Assembly (NCBI GenBank): GCA_002700365.1
Contig: PADB01000010.1
Location: 544,504 to 608,503 of the forward strand
Direction of reading: 5' to 3'
Origin: Kordiimonas sp.
GTDB lineage: Bacteria; Pseudomonadota; Alphaproteobacteria; Sphingomonadales; Emcibacteraceae
Length of the DNA stretch: 64,000 bases
Below, in pieces: positions 23,197 to 32,706 of the stretch; within the stretch, counting starts at the first letter, position 1, and every line of letters begins with the position of its first letter. The position numbers and the translations under genes are program-made. The notes under the pieces were generated by a model. It had not been told where the DNA came from. It saw only the letters and a program-made list of their open reading frames with translations, and did no database searches.

Positions 23197-25098
23197 ATGA
23201 CTGACACGCCTGATAATGCCTACCGGGTTTTAGCCCGCAAATACCGCCCCCGTAATTTTGACGAACTAATTGGACAGGACGCCATGGTGCGGACGCTGTC
23301 CAATGCCATAAAAACAGGACGACTCGCCCACGCTTTTATCCTTACAGGGGTGCGGGGTATCGGTAAAACGACTACGGCCCGCATTATTGCCAAGGCGCTG
23401 AATTGCACTGGCCCGGATGGCAACGGCGGCCCCACCATACAGCCCTGTGGCATATGCGATAATTGTCAATCTATCGCCGATTCCCGTCATGTTGATGTCA
23501 TGGAAATGGATGCCGCCAGCCATACCGGCGTTGATGATATTCGCGAAATTATTGATGGTGTGCGTTATGCCGCCGTTTCCGCGCGGTTTAAAATCTACAT
23601 CATCGATGAAGTGCATATGCTTTCCCGCAATGCCTTTAATGCACTATTAAAAACACTTGAAGAACCACCGGAACACGTCAAATTCATTTTCGCGACCACA
23701 GAAATACGCAAAGTTCCCGTCACCGTGCTCAGCCGTTGTCAACGTTTTGATCTCCGGCGCATCTCAGCCGATGAATTAGTTCTACATTTTAGCGGCATCG
23801 CAGAAAAAGAAGACTGTAAGATTGAGCAATCCTCCTTAAAAATGATTGCCCGTGCCGCCGAAGGTTCCGTCCGTGACGGCCTCTCTTTATTGGATCAGGC
23901 CTTTGCCCATGGTGCCGGCACCGTTGACGACAATCAGGTCCGCGATATGCTGGGTCTCGCGGATCGGGCGCAAGTCCTTGATCTGTTCCGGGCGACAATG
24001 AAAGGCGATGTCCCCACCGCATTGTCTTTATTACGCCAACAATATGACTACGGGGCAGACCCCGCCGTTATCTTACAGGACATGCTGGATCTCACCCATT
24101 GGCTGACCCGATTGAAAGTGGTCCCTGATGCGGGCGAAGACCTTGTCACATCCGAAGCCGAACGCGAAGAAGGGGGCACGATGGCCCAAAGCCTTAGCGT
24201 ACCGCATCTAACCCGCGCATGGCAGATGTTGCTCAAAGGACTGAACGAAGTTCGTAACGCCCCCGCAAGCATTACGGCGGCCGAAATGGTTTTGGTGCGG
24301 CTGGCATACATTGCGGACCTGCCCAGCCCTGGCGACCTGGTCAAACAAATACAAAACAACCCCGCGACAATGACTAACCGGCCAGCGACAGACAATGGCG
24401 GCGGACAGGGCGGCAATAGTGGTGCCCCCTCCTCCCAAACAAATCTTACTGGCCAAAACAGCTCCACCCCTCAGGAGGGAGGACAGGGCATAACAGCCTC
24501 ATTCAATTTGAAGGCCACATCAGCCGTATCGGGCAATTTGACCACCACGCCAGCCTCATTGAGTTCTTCGCCACAAGCACAACTGCATGTTGCGGCCTCA
24601 CAACCCCTGACGGCATCACCGCCTGAAATCACCCCATCGGCCGCGCCGAAATTGGCCGAACCGAAAAATTTTGATGCGCTGCTGGCTCTTTTTGAAGCGA
24701 TGCAAGAACCAAATATCGCCTACCACCTTCGGGACAATACCCATCTGGTCGATTTTAAACCCGGGCGTCTGGATATCCGCCTGAAGGAAAAGGCCCCGCG
24801 CGACTTGCCAGGCCGAATCACACATTGCCTACAACAATGGTTAGGGCGGCGATGGATCGTCAGCCTTTCCCAGGATGAAGGGGCCGACAGCCGCCATAAG
24901 CAAGACACGCAGAATGCACATCAGCTCAGGGAAAAAATCTTACAACACCCGGATATTAAAAAGATCCTGTCTCTATTTCCCGAGGCAGACATCACCGACA
25001 TTCAGAGCCGCCATGAACGGGAATTGGCCGAACAGACCCTTGCGGGGCTGTTAGACATGGGATATGTGGACGAAGAAGACCTTGGATTAAACGATTAA
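23197..25098 (+). CDS. dnaX: DNA polymerase III subunits gamma/tau
   Basis: 633 residues. AAA+ clamp-loader ATPase: 'YRPRNFDELIGQ', Walker A 'GVRGIGKTTTARI' (about 49-61), zinc-binding cysteines (C69, then CGICDNC), Walker B 'IIDEVHMLS' (about 128-136) and sensor 'ATTEIRKVPVTVLSRCQ'. A Gly/Asn/Ser/Pro-rich linker (about 395-490) leads to the tau-specific end that contacts helicase and polymerase. I saw no obvious slippery-heptamer frameshift site. Heads the dnaX-ybaB-recR cluster. Confidence 0.96.
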   Translation: MTDTPDNAYRVLARKYRPRNFDELIGQDAMVRTLSNAIKTGRLAHAFILTGVRGIGKTTTARIIAKALNCTGPDGNGGPTIQPCGICDNCQSIADSRHVDVMEMDAASHTGVDDIREIIDGVRYAAVSARFKIYIIDEVHMLSRNAFNALLKTLEEPPEHVKFIFATTEIRKVPVTVLSRCQRFDLRRISADELVLHFSGIAEKEDCKIEQSSLKMIARAAEGSVRDGLSLLDQAFAHGAGTVDDNQVRDMLGLADRAQVLDLFRATMKGDVPTALSLLRQQYDYGADPAVILQDMLDLTHWLTRLKVVPDAGEDLVTSEAEREEGGTMAQSLSVPHLTRAWQMLLKGLNEVRNAPASITAAEMVLVRLAYIADLPSPGDLVKQIQNNPATMTNRPATDNGGGQGGNSGAPSSQTNLTGQNSSTPQEGGQGITASFNLKATSAVSGNLTTTPASLSSSPQAQLHVAASQPLTASPPEITPSAAPKLAEPKNFDALLALFEAMQEPNIAYHLRDNTHLVDFKPGRLDIRLKEKAPRDLPGRITHCLQQWLGRRWIVSLSQDEGADSRHKQDTQNAHQLREKILQHPDIKKILSLFPEADITDIQSRHERELAEQTLAGLLDMGYVDEEDLGLND

Positions 25099-25136
25099 TC
25101 CAAAAAACGTAAAGCCCGACGAGTAAAGGTAGACGG

Positions 25137-25460
25137 ATGAAAAACTTTACAAAAATGATGAAGCAGGCCCAGCAGATGCAAACCAAAATGGCGCAGATGC
25201 AGGAAGAAATGGCAAATATGGAAATCACTGGCACCGCCGGGGGAGACATGGTCACCGTTACCTTAACTGGCAAGGGTGATATGAAATCCGTTTCCATAGA
25301 CCCCACCCTTTTTTCCAGTGATGACGCCGAAGTGGTTGAAGACCTACTGGTGGCCGCCCACAATGACGCCAAGTCAAAACAAGAAGCCAAAATGCAAGAA
25401 CAGATGGCGGAAATGACCGGAGGCCTGCAATTGCCCGATGGTTTTCAAATGCCATTCTAA
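25137..25460 (+). CDS. ybaB: YbaB/EbfC nucleoid-associated protein
   Basis: 107 residues. A Met/Gln-rich N-terminal helix ('MMKQAQQMQTKMAQMQEEM') leads to the strand core 'GTAGGDMVTVTLTGKGDMKSVSIDP' and a C-terminal helix, the EbfC dimer fold that clamps DNA without strict sequence preference. It lies between dnaX and recR as in most bacteria, 38 bases after dnaX. Confidence 0.93.
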   Translation: MKNFTKMMKQAQQMQTKMAQMQEEMANMEITGTAGGDMVTVTLTGKGDMKSVSIDPTLFSSDDAEVVEDLLVAAHNDAKSKQEAKMQEQMAEMTGGLQLPDGFQMPF

Positions 25461-25515
25461 ATTTCTGCATGTGAAGGCATAATTTCGCCCATCGCGGCTT
25501 AACAAGGAAACATCC

Positions 25516-26124
25516 ATGGCCCGTTCCGCCAGCTATGGTACTGAAATTGAAAAACTCATAAACTTGCTCGCCAAACTGCCCGGCTTAGGGCCACGTTCCG
25601 CGCGGCGCGCTGTACTGCAATTGGTCAAAAGAAAAGACAGCCTCATGCGTCCCCTGGCGCAGGCATTGGCCGAAGTCGCAGAACATGTCCATCCCTGTAG
25701 CCAGTGCGGTAATCTGGATACAACCGACCCCTGTCATATCTGTGAGGATAGCAGGCGTGACCCGGGCACCATTTGCGTCATCGAAGATGTTGCTGACCTG
25801 TGGGCATTAGAACGGGCGGGGGCTTACCGCGGACAATATCATGTCCTGGGGGGCACACTTTCCGCATTGGACGGCATTGGCCCTGATGACCTTACCATTG
25901 ACACCTTGCTGGAACGAGCTGCCTCCCCAGACGTGCAGGAAATCATTATTGCCACCAATGCAACCGTTGACGGCCAAACCACGGCCCACTACCTGACAGA
26001 ACGTCTTTCAACTACAGGGGTTCGCACATCGCGACTTGCTCATGGCGTACCTGTGGGCGGGGAACTGGATTATCTGGATGACGGCACGCTCATGGCGGCC
26101 CTTAAATCCAGACGCCCATTTTAA
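25516..26124 (+). CDS. recR: Recombination mediator RecR
   Basis: 202 residues. HhH region '[19 protein letters not shown]' (about 18-36), zinc finger C61, C64, C73, C76, then the Toprim domain ('[22 protein letters not shown]'), and the '[16 protein letters not shown]' end. With RecO/RecF it loads RecA on gapped DNA. Its last four bases overlap the convergent membrane-protein gene. Confidence 0.96.
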   Translation: MARSASYGTEIEKLINLLAKLPGLGPRSARRAVLQLVKRKDSLMRPLAQALAEVAEHVHPCSQCGNLDTTDPCHICEDSRRDPGTICVIEDVADLWALERAGAYRGQYHVLGGTLSALDGIGPDDLTIDTLLERAASPDVQEIIIATNATVDGQTTAHYLTERLSTTGVRTSRLAHGVPVGGELDYLDDGTLMAALKSRRPF

Positions 26125-26822
26125 ACCGTTGCCATAAGATCATAAAATCTTACACCCACCAGAAAGACAATCACAATCGCCCCACATCGCCGATATACAT
26201 GTGCGGTTTGTTCCACCATTCCTCCCGGCAAGAAAACATCCACCAACGGAAAAATCAGTCGCAAACCCCCGACGACAACCAAAAACGCTAATAAAAGTAC
26301 CTCACGCATCCATACCCCGCTTTGCAAGGCAGATATCTCTCTCGTGAAGAAAAAACACAAAACGGCACCAACGGTCCACAACAACAATTGTCGTAATCCA
26401 GCAAATAAAACTGTTTTATCCAAGGCATGGTCCGGGGCTGCAATCACAATAAAAATGCTACAGAATATCTGCCCGATGAAAATGATGGCCAAAGCCACAA
26501 CGGAACTCAGCGCCATTAGTATGAGACTGCCGCTAAAGAAGTATACTTTGACCAAAAGCCCCCCGAACACAATATAAAGGGCCAGATAACAGGCTCCCAT
26601 GCCCGCAGGCCAGTGTATCCCCCGCTTTGCTGCAGCGCGTAGTGCCATTCCCCCCATCACGCCCCATCCCAGGGCGCAGCCATAAAGAGAAAAGCCCTCA
26701 AATAATACATCATCATGCCATGCCGCCATGGCAAACGGCACATACAGCCCCAACACCAATAGACCCCCAACCATAGTTGGCGCAAGGGGCACCCCCCATG
26801 ATGCAAATGATTTCGACATCAT
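26121..26822 (-). CDS. Multi-pass membrane protein, unknown function
   Basis: 233 residues (ATG 26822 or 26819) with about seven hydrophobic segments and short charged loops. I do not recognise a family. It lies seven bases downstream of the NnrU gene on the same strand, so the two may be cotranscribed and functionally linked; its own sequence shows no metal- or haem-binding motif beyond scattered histidines. Confidence 0.55.
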   Translation of the reverse strand: MMSKSFASWGVPLAPTMVGGLLVLGLYVPFAMAAWHDDVLFEGFSLYGCALGWGVMGGMALRAAAKRGIHWPAGMGACYLALYIVFGGLLVKVYFFSGSLILMALSSVVALAIIFIGQIFCSIFIVIAAPDHALDKTVLFAGLRQLLLWTVGAVLCFFFTREISALQSGVWMREVLLLAFLVVVGGLRLIFPLVDVFLPGGMVEQTAHVYRRCGAIVIVFLVGVRFYDLMATV

Positions 26823-26829
26823 ATGCGTG

Positions 26830-27504
26830 CTATTTCATTAAGGGACTAATGCTGAATAAGTCAGGATGATAATAAAACATCAGTGCATAAAGGATCACAG
26901 CGATAACAGGGCGAAGAAGACCGATTTCTTTTAGCGATAATTGTTGTCGCCCCTGCACTATCGCCAAAAAAGGAATATTGGAGGTAGTCGCAGCAAAATC
27001 TCCCCATGCTTCCCCACACCGGACCTCTTTGCGGGCCTCTTGCGGTAACGTCCCCCCAAGCCCCACAAATATAAACGTCCCGAAAAAGATCAATGACGCC
27101 TCGTCACCATTGACCAACAAATGACCCGCCGCCCATAAGGCAATCCCCCAAAACAACGGATGGCGTGTAATCCGCACCCAGCCATAAGGGGGTTCCACAA
27201 CCCGGTCCGCCATGTTCATCGCCATAGGGTTTCGCACCCCGATACCACCGACAACAAACAGGAAGCCTAACAATACCAACACATGCGTTACATACATAGT
27301 CCAGGCCCCAAAATCCCATAACCACACATATTCCGCGCGGCCATAAGCCCGGCACATCCACACAAAGGTTATCAAGGCGACAATGGAATAAATCGCGCGA
27401 TAAAGCTTTTCTCCCATACCCCGCACCATAATTCCACGTAACGGCGTTGCCGATATATAATGTGTCACCGCAAAAGCAACCGCTGCGGCCAGTAATTCAC
27501 TCAT
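26830..27504 (-). CDS. NnrU family membrane protein
   Basis: 224 residues from ATG 27504 (GGGGAGGA site; the frame continues to 27555). 'THYISATPLRG', 'YRAIYSIVALITFVWM' and 'GWVRITRHPLFWGIALWAAGHLLVNGD' match NnrU and its relative Z-ISO/isoprenylcysteine methyltransferase fold. NnrU was first found beside nitric-oxide reductase genes, but no such genes are present here, and its function is unproven. Six or so membrane spans. Confidence 0.82.
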   Translation of the reverse strand: MSELLAAAVAFAVTHYISATPLRGIMVRGMGEKLYRAIYSIVALITFVWMCRAYGRAEYVWLWDFGAWTMYVTHVLVLLGFLFVVGGIGVRNPMAMNMADRVVEPPYGWVRITRHPLFWGIALWAAGHLLVNGDEASLIFFGTFIFVGLGGTLPQEARKEVRCGEAWGDFAATTSNIPFLAIVQGRQQLSLKEIGLLRPVIAVILYALMFYYHPDLFSISPLMK

Positions 27505-27633
27505 ATAAACGTCCTCCCCGATCGTTCTTTTCGGGCACATGATGTTGGAAAACACTGCCGCTGTAAAGCATTGTCCTCATGCCGCTCTGGTATTATTTAC
27601 GTGACGCATCAACCATTCAAAATGGTACAAAAC

Positions 27634-27650
27634 TGTCGGTTTTTTTTACA
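27634..27650 (+). promoter_or_regulatory. Putative activator site TGTCGGTTTTTTTTACA
   Basis: Identical over 17 bp to 6523-6539. Starts 69 bp before the -24 element of the next promoter, ten bp (about one DNA turn) less than in the first copy, so the site would face the same side of the helix. Confidence 0.65.
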
Positions 27651-27702
27651 ACTACGTTCTTCATATTAATGAATACTTAACCATATCAACACCTTACACC
27701 CA

Positions 27703-27718
27703 TGGCACTATTTTTGCA
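27703..27718 (+). promoter_or_regulatory. Sigma-54 (-24/-12) promoter
   Basis: TGGCACTATTTTTGCA matches the RpoN consensus TGGCAC-N5-TTGCA exactly, 30 bp before the second PEP-CTERM gene. Confidence 0.85.
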
Positions 27719-27748
27719 TTATGCCCATATGGATAATGGAGACACCAT

Positions 27749-28393
27749 ATGAGCAAAAAATATTTATCACTTATTTTTGCGGCCGCACTGTTTATCGGTA
27801 GCAGTGTGACAGCAAATGCCGTCCCGATTACGGGTTTGTTTAATACCGGCGTTGACGGCTCTGGCAATGTATTACCTAACGGCAGTCTGGATCCGCATTA
27901 TACTGTTCTGGAAAATGGCAATGCGCCCGCGGTTTTATTAAGCAGCCCGCATGGAACTTATATTCCCAACAGTGCGAGTTCAAAATGGGTCTGGCAACAA
28001 TCAAATGGTCTGCCGATCAATGTCAATCGTACGTTCCGGTTAACCTTTGACCTGTCCGGCCTCGATCATACATCCGCCAACATCAGCGGTCTGTGGGCTG
28101 TGGACAACCGTGGTCTGGATATCCTTATCAACGGCAATAGCACCGGGAATACCAACGGCGGCTTCCGCGCCTATTCACCGTTCAGCATTAACAGTGGCTT
28201 TGTCGCTGGCATCAACACACTAGACTTTGTGACCAATGACTTTGGCGGCCTTGCGGCCTTCCGTGTTGACAGCATTGCAGGTACGGCCAACGTATTACAA
28301 CCACGTCCAAATGATCGTGTTAATGAACCTGCTGGTCTGGCATTGATAGGTCTGTTCGCGCTGGCGGGTATGGCCGCGCGTCGCCGTCGCTAA
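27749..28393 (+). CDS. PEP-CTERM sorting-domain protein
   Basis: 214 residues. Signal peptide about 1-24 (cut after 'TANA'), an all-beta middle of about 160 residues with 'FRLTFDLSGLD...ISGLWAVDNRGLDILINGNSTG', a carbohydrate-binding-like jelly-roll pattern often seen in PEP-CTERM proteins, and a C-terminal sorting tail: 'NEPAGL', hydrophobic span, 'ARRRR' (about 191-214). The mature protein should be processed by an exosortase not present in the window. The gene has its own sigma-54 promoter and terminator. Confidence 0.85.
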   Translation: MSKKYLSLIFAAALFIGSSVTANAVPITGLFNTGVDGSGNVLPNGSLDPHYTVLENGNAPAVLLSSPHGTYIPNSASSKWVWQQSNGLPINVNRTFRLTFDLSGLDHTSANISGLWAVDNRGLDILINGNSTGNTNGGFRAYSPFSINSGFVAGINTLDFVTNDFGGLAAFRVDSIAGTANVLQPRPNDRVNEPAGLALIGLFALAGMAARRRR

Positions 28394-28445
28394 CATTGAC
28401 ACCCGCTAGGGCCTTTATCGCCCTAACATTTGTGCGCAATTCACA

Positions 28446-28476
28446 AAAAAACGGCTCCTTATACGGAGCCGTTTTT
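28446..28476. terminator. Bidirectional rho-independent terminator
   Basis: AAAAACGGCTCC and GGAGCCGTTTTT form a perfect stem around TTATAC. It serves the PEP-CTERM gene on one side and rmuC on the other. Confidence 0.92.
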
Positions 28477-28506
28477 GCGTTCGGTTTACCCGCACAGCCC
28501 AATAGT

Positions 28507-29658
28507 TCAAAGCGGTAACAGTTTCTCCGCTTCGTTCTCTTCTTTGTCTTCTAATTGTAATTCTTCAATCTTTTCGGCACGGCGACTGATCTTGCCGCTA
28601 CTGGTCGTAATTTCACGGATGTCTTTTTCCGCTAGAGAAAAATGTTTATCCAGATTTTCAACCCGCTTATTCAACCGCCCTACGTCTTCTGTCAGCTTAC
28701 CCACTTCTTGTTGAATCACCCCGGCCTGTTCACGCATGCGAGCATCTTTTAACACCGCCCGCACTGTATTCAGCGTCGCCATTAACGTTGTCGGGCTGAC
28801 AATCCACACCCGCGCTTTGTAGGACTTTTCCACGATATCAGGGAAACTGGCATGCAGTTCCGCATACACAGCCTCGGACGGCAGGAACATAAGCGCACTT
28901 TCCGCTGTCTCCCCTGGCAGGATATATTTTTCGGATATGTCTTTAACATGTTTGAGCAGGTCATTCGTAAAGGTTTTCCGCGCCTGCAACAGTCCCGCAT
29001 CATCTTCGGCATTACGCAGGCCGTGATAACTTTCCAGCGGAAATTTTGCATCCACCACAATCGGCCCCGGCGGATTGGGCAACAAAATCATACAGTCCGC
29101 ACGCTTGCCGTTGCCCAATGTTGTCTGAAAACTATACGCATTGGGCGGCAGGGCATTTTGCACAATGTCATTTAACTGTACTTCGCCAAAAATACCGCGC
29201 GCCTGCTTATTAGAGAGAATATCCTGCAACCCCACCACCTGACCGGACAGTTCAGTGATATGCTTTTGCGCCTCATCAATCACCGCCAACCGCGTTTTCA
29301 AATCCGTAAGGCTTTCGGTGGTGTTTTTCGTGGTCTTATCCAGGCTTTCCCCCAAACGCTGGCTGACCTTATCAAAACGTTCCTCTAAGGTCCGGGTCAG
29401 TTCCGCCTGTGATTTCGTGGCACTGTCCATTAACTGTGCCACTCGGCCCTCCAATGTAGAGGTCGTCTGTATCATATTTAACAACTGTTGTTGTGTGGCT
29501 TGCTGGGCAGCGTCCTGCAGGGTCGCCTGTGTATTCTTCTGCTCTTCTATCTGTGCGCTATAGGCCCGCCCCTGTCGTTGTAAAACAATCATCAGGATAA
29601 TCCCCAAAATTACGGCAAATCCCCCGCCGATTAATAATCCCAATGTTAGATCATTCAT
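28507..29658 (-). CDS. rmuC: RmuC recombination-limiting protein
   Basis: 383 residues from ATG 29658 (MNDLTLGLL, GAGAAAGG site); the frame continues to 29748. One N-terminal membrane span (about 5-27), a long coiled coil (about 28-130), then the RmuC nuclease-like domain: 'RGIFGEVQLNDIVQNALPP', 'ADCMILLPNPPGPIVVDAKFPLESY' (D and D-A-K of a PD-(D/E)xK-like core) and 'MFLPSEAVYAELH'. It limits recombination at inverted repeats in E. coli. Divergent from def. Confidence 0.92.
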   Translation of the reverse strand: MNDLTLGLLIGGGFAVILGIILMIVLQRQGRAYSAQIEEQKNTQATLQDAAQQATQQQLLNMIQTTSTLEGRVAQLMDSATKSQAELTRTLEERFDKVSQRLGESLDKTTKNTTESLTDLKTRLAVIDEAQKHITELSGQVVGLQDILSNKQARGIFGEVQLNDIVQNALPPNAYSFQTTLGNGKRADCMILLPNPPGPIVVDAKFPLESYHGLRNAEDDAGLLQARKTFTNDLLKHVKDISEKYILPGETAESALMFLPSEAVYAELHASFPDIVEKSYKARVWIVSPTTLMATLNTVRAVLKDARMREQAGVIQQEVGKLTEDVGRLNKRVENLDKHFSLAEKDIREITTSSGKISRRAEKIEELQLEDKEENEAEKLLPL

Positions 29659-29750
29659 AGAATAGCCTTTCTCACTTTTCCCGGAATAGAACTGAACTTG
29701 ACGCATTCCTCCGAACATATTACCTAGCAAGAGGAAGAAGGAAAGCATCT

Positions 29751-30272
29751 ATGGCTATTTTACCAATTCTGACAGCACCCGACCCACGGTTAAAGACTGT
29801 ATCATCCCCCGTTGATACAGTGGATGATAAATTGCGTCAGTTAATGGATGACATGTGCGACACAATGTATGATGCGCCGGGGATTGGTCTGGCGGCTATT
29901 CAGGTCGGGGTGGCAAAACGTGTGTTGGTCATTGACCTTCAGGAAGAAGAAGGTGTGCGCAACCCGCAGTTTTTTGTAAACCCGCAGATCATCTGGACAT
30001 CCAGCGAGGATATCAGCGTCTATAACGAAGGCTGCCTTTCGGTCCCTGAACAATATGCAGAGGTCGAACGTCCTGCTGAATGTATTGTTCAGTATCTGGA
30101 TTACCACGGTAAACCACAGGAACTTTCCGCACATGGTCTGATGGCCACCTGTCTGCAACATGAAATGGATCATTTGGACGGCATCTTATTTGTGGATCAC
30201 TTGTCCAGCATTAAAAGGAATATGATGATCCGTAAGGTCAAAAAATTGGTCAAGGCCCGCACAGCCGAATAA
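29751..30272 (+). CDS. def: Peptide deformylase
   Basis: 173 residues. All three motifs are intact: G44-I-GLAA, E93-G-C95-LS and Q-H137-E-M-D-H141, which hold the catalytic metal and general base. It removes the formyl group from new proteins at the ribosome. First of def-fmt-truA; fmt starts 21 bases later and supplies the opposite reaction on initiator tRNA. Confidence 0.97.
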   Translation: MAILPILTAPDPRLKTVSSPVDTVDDKLRQLMDDMCDTMYDAPGIGLAAIQVGVAKRVLVIDLQEEEGVRNPQFFVNPQIIWTSSEDISVYNEGCLSVPEQYAEVERPAECIVQYLDYHGKPQELSAHGLMATCLQHEMDHLDGILFVDHLSSIKRNMMIRKVKKLVKARTAE

Positions 30273-30293
30273 ACACCATAAAAGGATCATGAT

Positions 30294-31226
30294 ATGACCC
30301 GCCCTTTACGTCTGGCCTTTATGGGCACGCCTGATTTTTCTGTTCCGACATTGGCTGCCCTGTTAAAGGCTGGCCATAATGTCGTGGCTGTCTATAGCCA
30401 ACCCCCCCGTCCTGCAGGCCGGGGGAAGAAACTGCGGCCAAGCCCCGTGCAGGCCTTTGCCGAAAAACATGACATTCCCGTCTTCACACCCCTCTCCCTG
30501 AAGCAACCCGCCGAACAACAGGCCTTTGCCGACCTGAATCTCGATTGCGCCGTGGTCGTGGCCTACGGCCTGATCCTGCCGCAAGCCATTCTTGATGCCC
30601 CCAAACATGGCTGCCTCAACGTCCATGCCTCCCTGTTGCCGCGCTGGCGCGGGGCCGCACCTATTCACCGCGCCATAATGGCCGGGGACAAAGAGACCGG
30701 TGTGGACATCATGCAAATGGAAGCAGGGCTGGATACCGGCCCCGTCTTACTGGAGAAAAAAATCACCATTCAACCCGGTGATACCACGGGCATATTGCAT
30801 GAGCGTCTGGCCGACTTGGGCGCTAAAGCCATTATTCCGGCATTGGATGGCTGGACCAATGGCAGTATCACCGCCCGCCCGCAAGCGGAAGAGGGCATCA
30901 TCTACGCCCATAAAATTGACAAGGCCGAGGCCCACATCGACTGGGGCAAAAGTGCCGAAGTCATCCGCAATCAAATTCACGGCCTCAGCCCCTTCCCCGG
31001 GGCCTGGACCACAATGGGCGGCGAACGCCTGAAAATCCATAAGGCAGAGGTCGTCGAAACATCAACCGAAGCGCCCCCCGGCACTATTATTGATACGCCA
31101 CTGACCATCCAAACCGGCGCAGGTGCCCTGCGCCTCATCAGCCTGCAGCGCGCAGGCAAGGGCGCCATGGATGCAGAAGAATTCCTGCGCGGCTTCCCAC
31201 TGGAAAAGGGGGCCGTCTTTGACTGA
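30294..31226 (+). CDS. fmt: Methionyl-tRNA formyltransferase
   Basis: 310 residues. Formylates Met-tRNAfMet with 10-formyl-THF. N-terminal formyl-transferase fold with the loop '[14 protein letters not shown]' (about 39-52), catalytic N109-x-H111 in '[16 protein letters not shown]' and D147 in 'GLDTGP'; C-terminal OB domain from about 205. Overlaps truA by eight bases if the TTG start of truA is right. Confidence 0.97.
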   Translation: MTRPLRLAFMGTPDFSVPTLAALLKAGHNVVAVYSQPPRPAGRGKKLRPSPVQAFAEKHDIPVFTPLSLKQPAEQQAFADLNLDCAVVVAYGLILPQAILDAPKHGCLNVHASLLPRWRGAAPIHRAIMAGDKETGVDIMQMEAGLDTGPVLLEKKITIQPGDTTGILHERLADLGAKAIIPALDGWTNGSITARPQAEEGIIYAHKIDKAEAHIDWGKSAEVIRNQIHGLSPFPGAWTTMGGERLKIHKAEVVETSTEAPPGTIIDTPLTIQTGAGALRLISLQRAGKGAMDAEEFLRGFPLEKGAVFD

Positions 31227-32040
31227 TAAAACCCCATCCCCAGCCGAAGCCCCTGACGTGGCAGACGACAACACCCCCCTCCACCGTTACCGCATGGTCA
31301 TTGAATATGACGGCACGGAACTTTATGGCTGGCAGTTCCAGCCTGAGCTGCCCACCGTCCAAGGCCTGCTGGAAGACGCGACACAGAAACTCTGCGGTCA
31401 GCTCTGCCGTTATCAGGCCGCAGGCCGGACCGACGCCGGCGTTCATGCGCTGGGTATGGTGGTGCATGTGGACCTGCCGAAACATTATGGACCGTTCAAG
31501 GTCTGGGAAGCGCTCAACTTCTTCCTCATGGACGGGCCGGTGTCCATCCTGTCGGTGGACAAGGTGGATGAAAGCTTCCACGCACGATTTTCCTGCACCC
31601 GCCGCGCGTACTGCTATCATATGGTCAGCCGCCGGGCACCGCTCTCCATTCTGCGGGGCAAGGCCTGGCAAGTCAAAGCCCGCATGAATCTGGACGCCAT
31701 GCGTGACGCGGCAAAGGTGCTGATCGGCACCCATGATTTCACCACCTTCCGCAATACGGAATGTCAGTCAAAATCCCCGGTCAAAACATTGGACCAACTG
31801 GATATCAGTCAGGATGGCGACAACATCTATTTTCATGTGGCCGCCCGCAGCTTCCTGCATCACCAGGTGCGTTCCATGGTGGGATGCCTGTGGCTGGTGG
31901 GACGCGGCAAATGGCAAACCCGCGATATGGTCGCGGCACTGGAAGCCCGCGATCGTCAGGCCCTGGGCTATAACGCCCCACCCGATGGTCTCTACTTCCT
32001 CAGCGCCGATTTTGATAGCGAAACCCCTACTGAATCTTAG
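31219..32040 (+). CDS. truA: tRNA pseudouridine(38-40) synthase
   Basis: Read as 273 residues from TTG 31219, which follows an AAGGGGG site and overlaps the fmt stop; the alternative ATG 31294 ([13 protein letters not shown]) would give 248 residues with no clear binding site. The core has '[21 protein letters not shown]', the catalytic aspartate in '[13 protein letters not shown]', and '[15 protein letters not shown]'. Modifies U38-U40 in the anticodon arm. The extra N-terminal residues are acidic/proline-rich and not conserved. Confidence 0.92.
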   Translation: MTDKTPSPAEAPDVADDNTPLHRYRMVIEYDGTELYGWQFQPELPTVQGLLEDATQKLCGQLCRYQAAGRTDAGVHALGMVVHVDLPKHYGPFKVWEALNFFLMDGPVSILSVDKVDESFHARFSCTRRAYCYHMVSRRAPLSILRGKAWQVKARMNLDAMRDAAKVLIGTHDFTTFRNTECQSKSPVKTLDQLDISQDGDNIYFHVAARSFLHHQVRSMVGCLWLVGRGKWQTRDMVAALEARDRQALGYNAPPDGLYFLSADFDSETPTES

Positions 32041-32045
32041 GGCTA

Positions 32046-32693
32046 TTATGGGCCTGCGGTGGCCCCCATCTGGCGGATTTGTTCAATGGTTTCCGGGCTG
32101 AGTATAAACAGCAGCAGAATATAAAACACCTCGGTAAAGGCGATTTCAAAGACCACAAAACCCACAGCCAGCCAGCCGCTGATCTGTAATGATGTCTTGA
32201 AAATAAACCACAGATACATCAACAAAACCACGCGGGTCAGCAGCAACATTAACGATGAAATGGTGTCCCCCACAATGCCGGATGTCGCCAGAAAGAACAC
32301 CGGGATCAGGATCGCCAGCATAATGACACTGGCCCAATTATAGGCCACCACCATGGGCACATAATTCTGTGCCACATTCATAAACCGGGTCAGATAAAGC
32401 ATCACTACAGCCATCAACGGCAGAATGAAAATGAACTTCAGCACGTTCACCAACATTGGAATGTCCAGTTGTTGGCCGTTCATTTCCAGGACATCAGGTT
32501 GCATCGCCATCAGCAGCGCATAAAGCGGAGCAGAGACCAGAATAGCCGAAAACGACCGCCAGAAACCTTCCGGACTGTAATCCAGATATGTCATGCCCTG
32601 TGGATTAAAACGGGCCAGTTGCCACGCCCCATACAGGTTGCGATAAAAATTCTGAACTAAGCCTGTCTGGCCCGGTACTTCATTGTCGTTCAT
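32046..32693 (-). CDS. Membrane protein of the truA-dapE neighbourhood (YIP1-like)
   Basis: 215 residues with five to six spans from about residue 45. The cytoplasmic start 'NLYGAWQLARFNPQGMTYLDYSPEGFWRSF' precedes the membrane part. The overall layout is like small Yip1-domain proteins, but I cannot confirm it, and no function is known. It lies 13 bases downstream of dapE and ends five bases from the truA stop (convergent). Confidence 0.6.
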   Translation of the reverse strand: MNDNEVPGQTGLVQNFYRNLYGAWQLARFNPQGMTYLDYSPEGFWRSFSAILVSAPLYALLMAMQPDVLEMNGQQLDIPMLVNVLKFIFILPLMAVVMLYLTRFMNVAQNYVPMVVAYNWASVIMLAILIPVFFLATSGIVGDTISSLMLLLTRVVLLMYLWFIFKTSLQISGWLAVGFVVFEIAFTEVFYILLLFILSPETIEQIRQMGATAGP

Positions 32694-32706
32694 GATCTAT
32701 GATCCT

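Noticed and set aside
24048-24467. 139-residue antisense frame inside dnaX
   Set aside because: A shadow of the GC-rich third codon positions of dnaX; no start signal or domain.
24361-24700. Programmed frameshift site in dnaX for gamma production
   Set aside because: I saw no A/T slippery heptamer with a following stable hairpin in the expected region; gamma may not be made or may arise by proteolysis as in other alphaproteobacteria.
31138-31734. 198-residue antisense frame across fmt/truA
   Set aside because: Lies wholly opposite two well-supported genes and has no recognisable domain.
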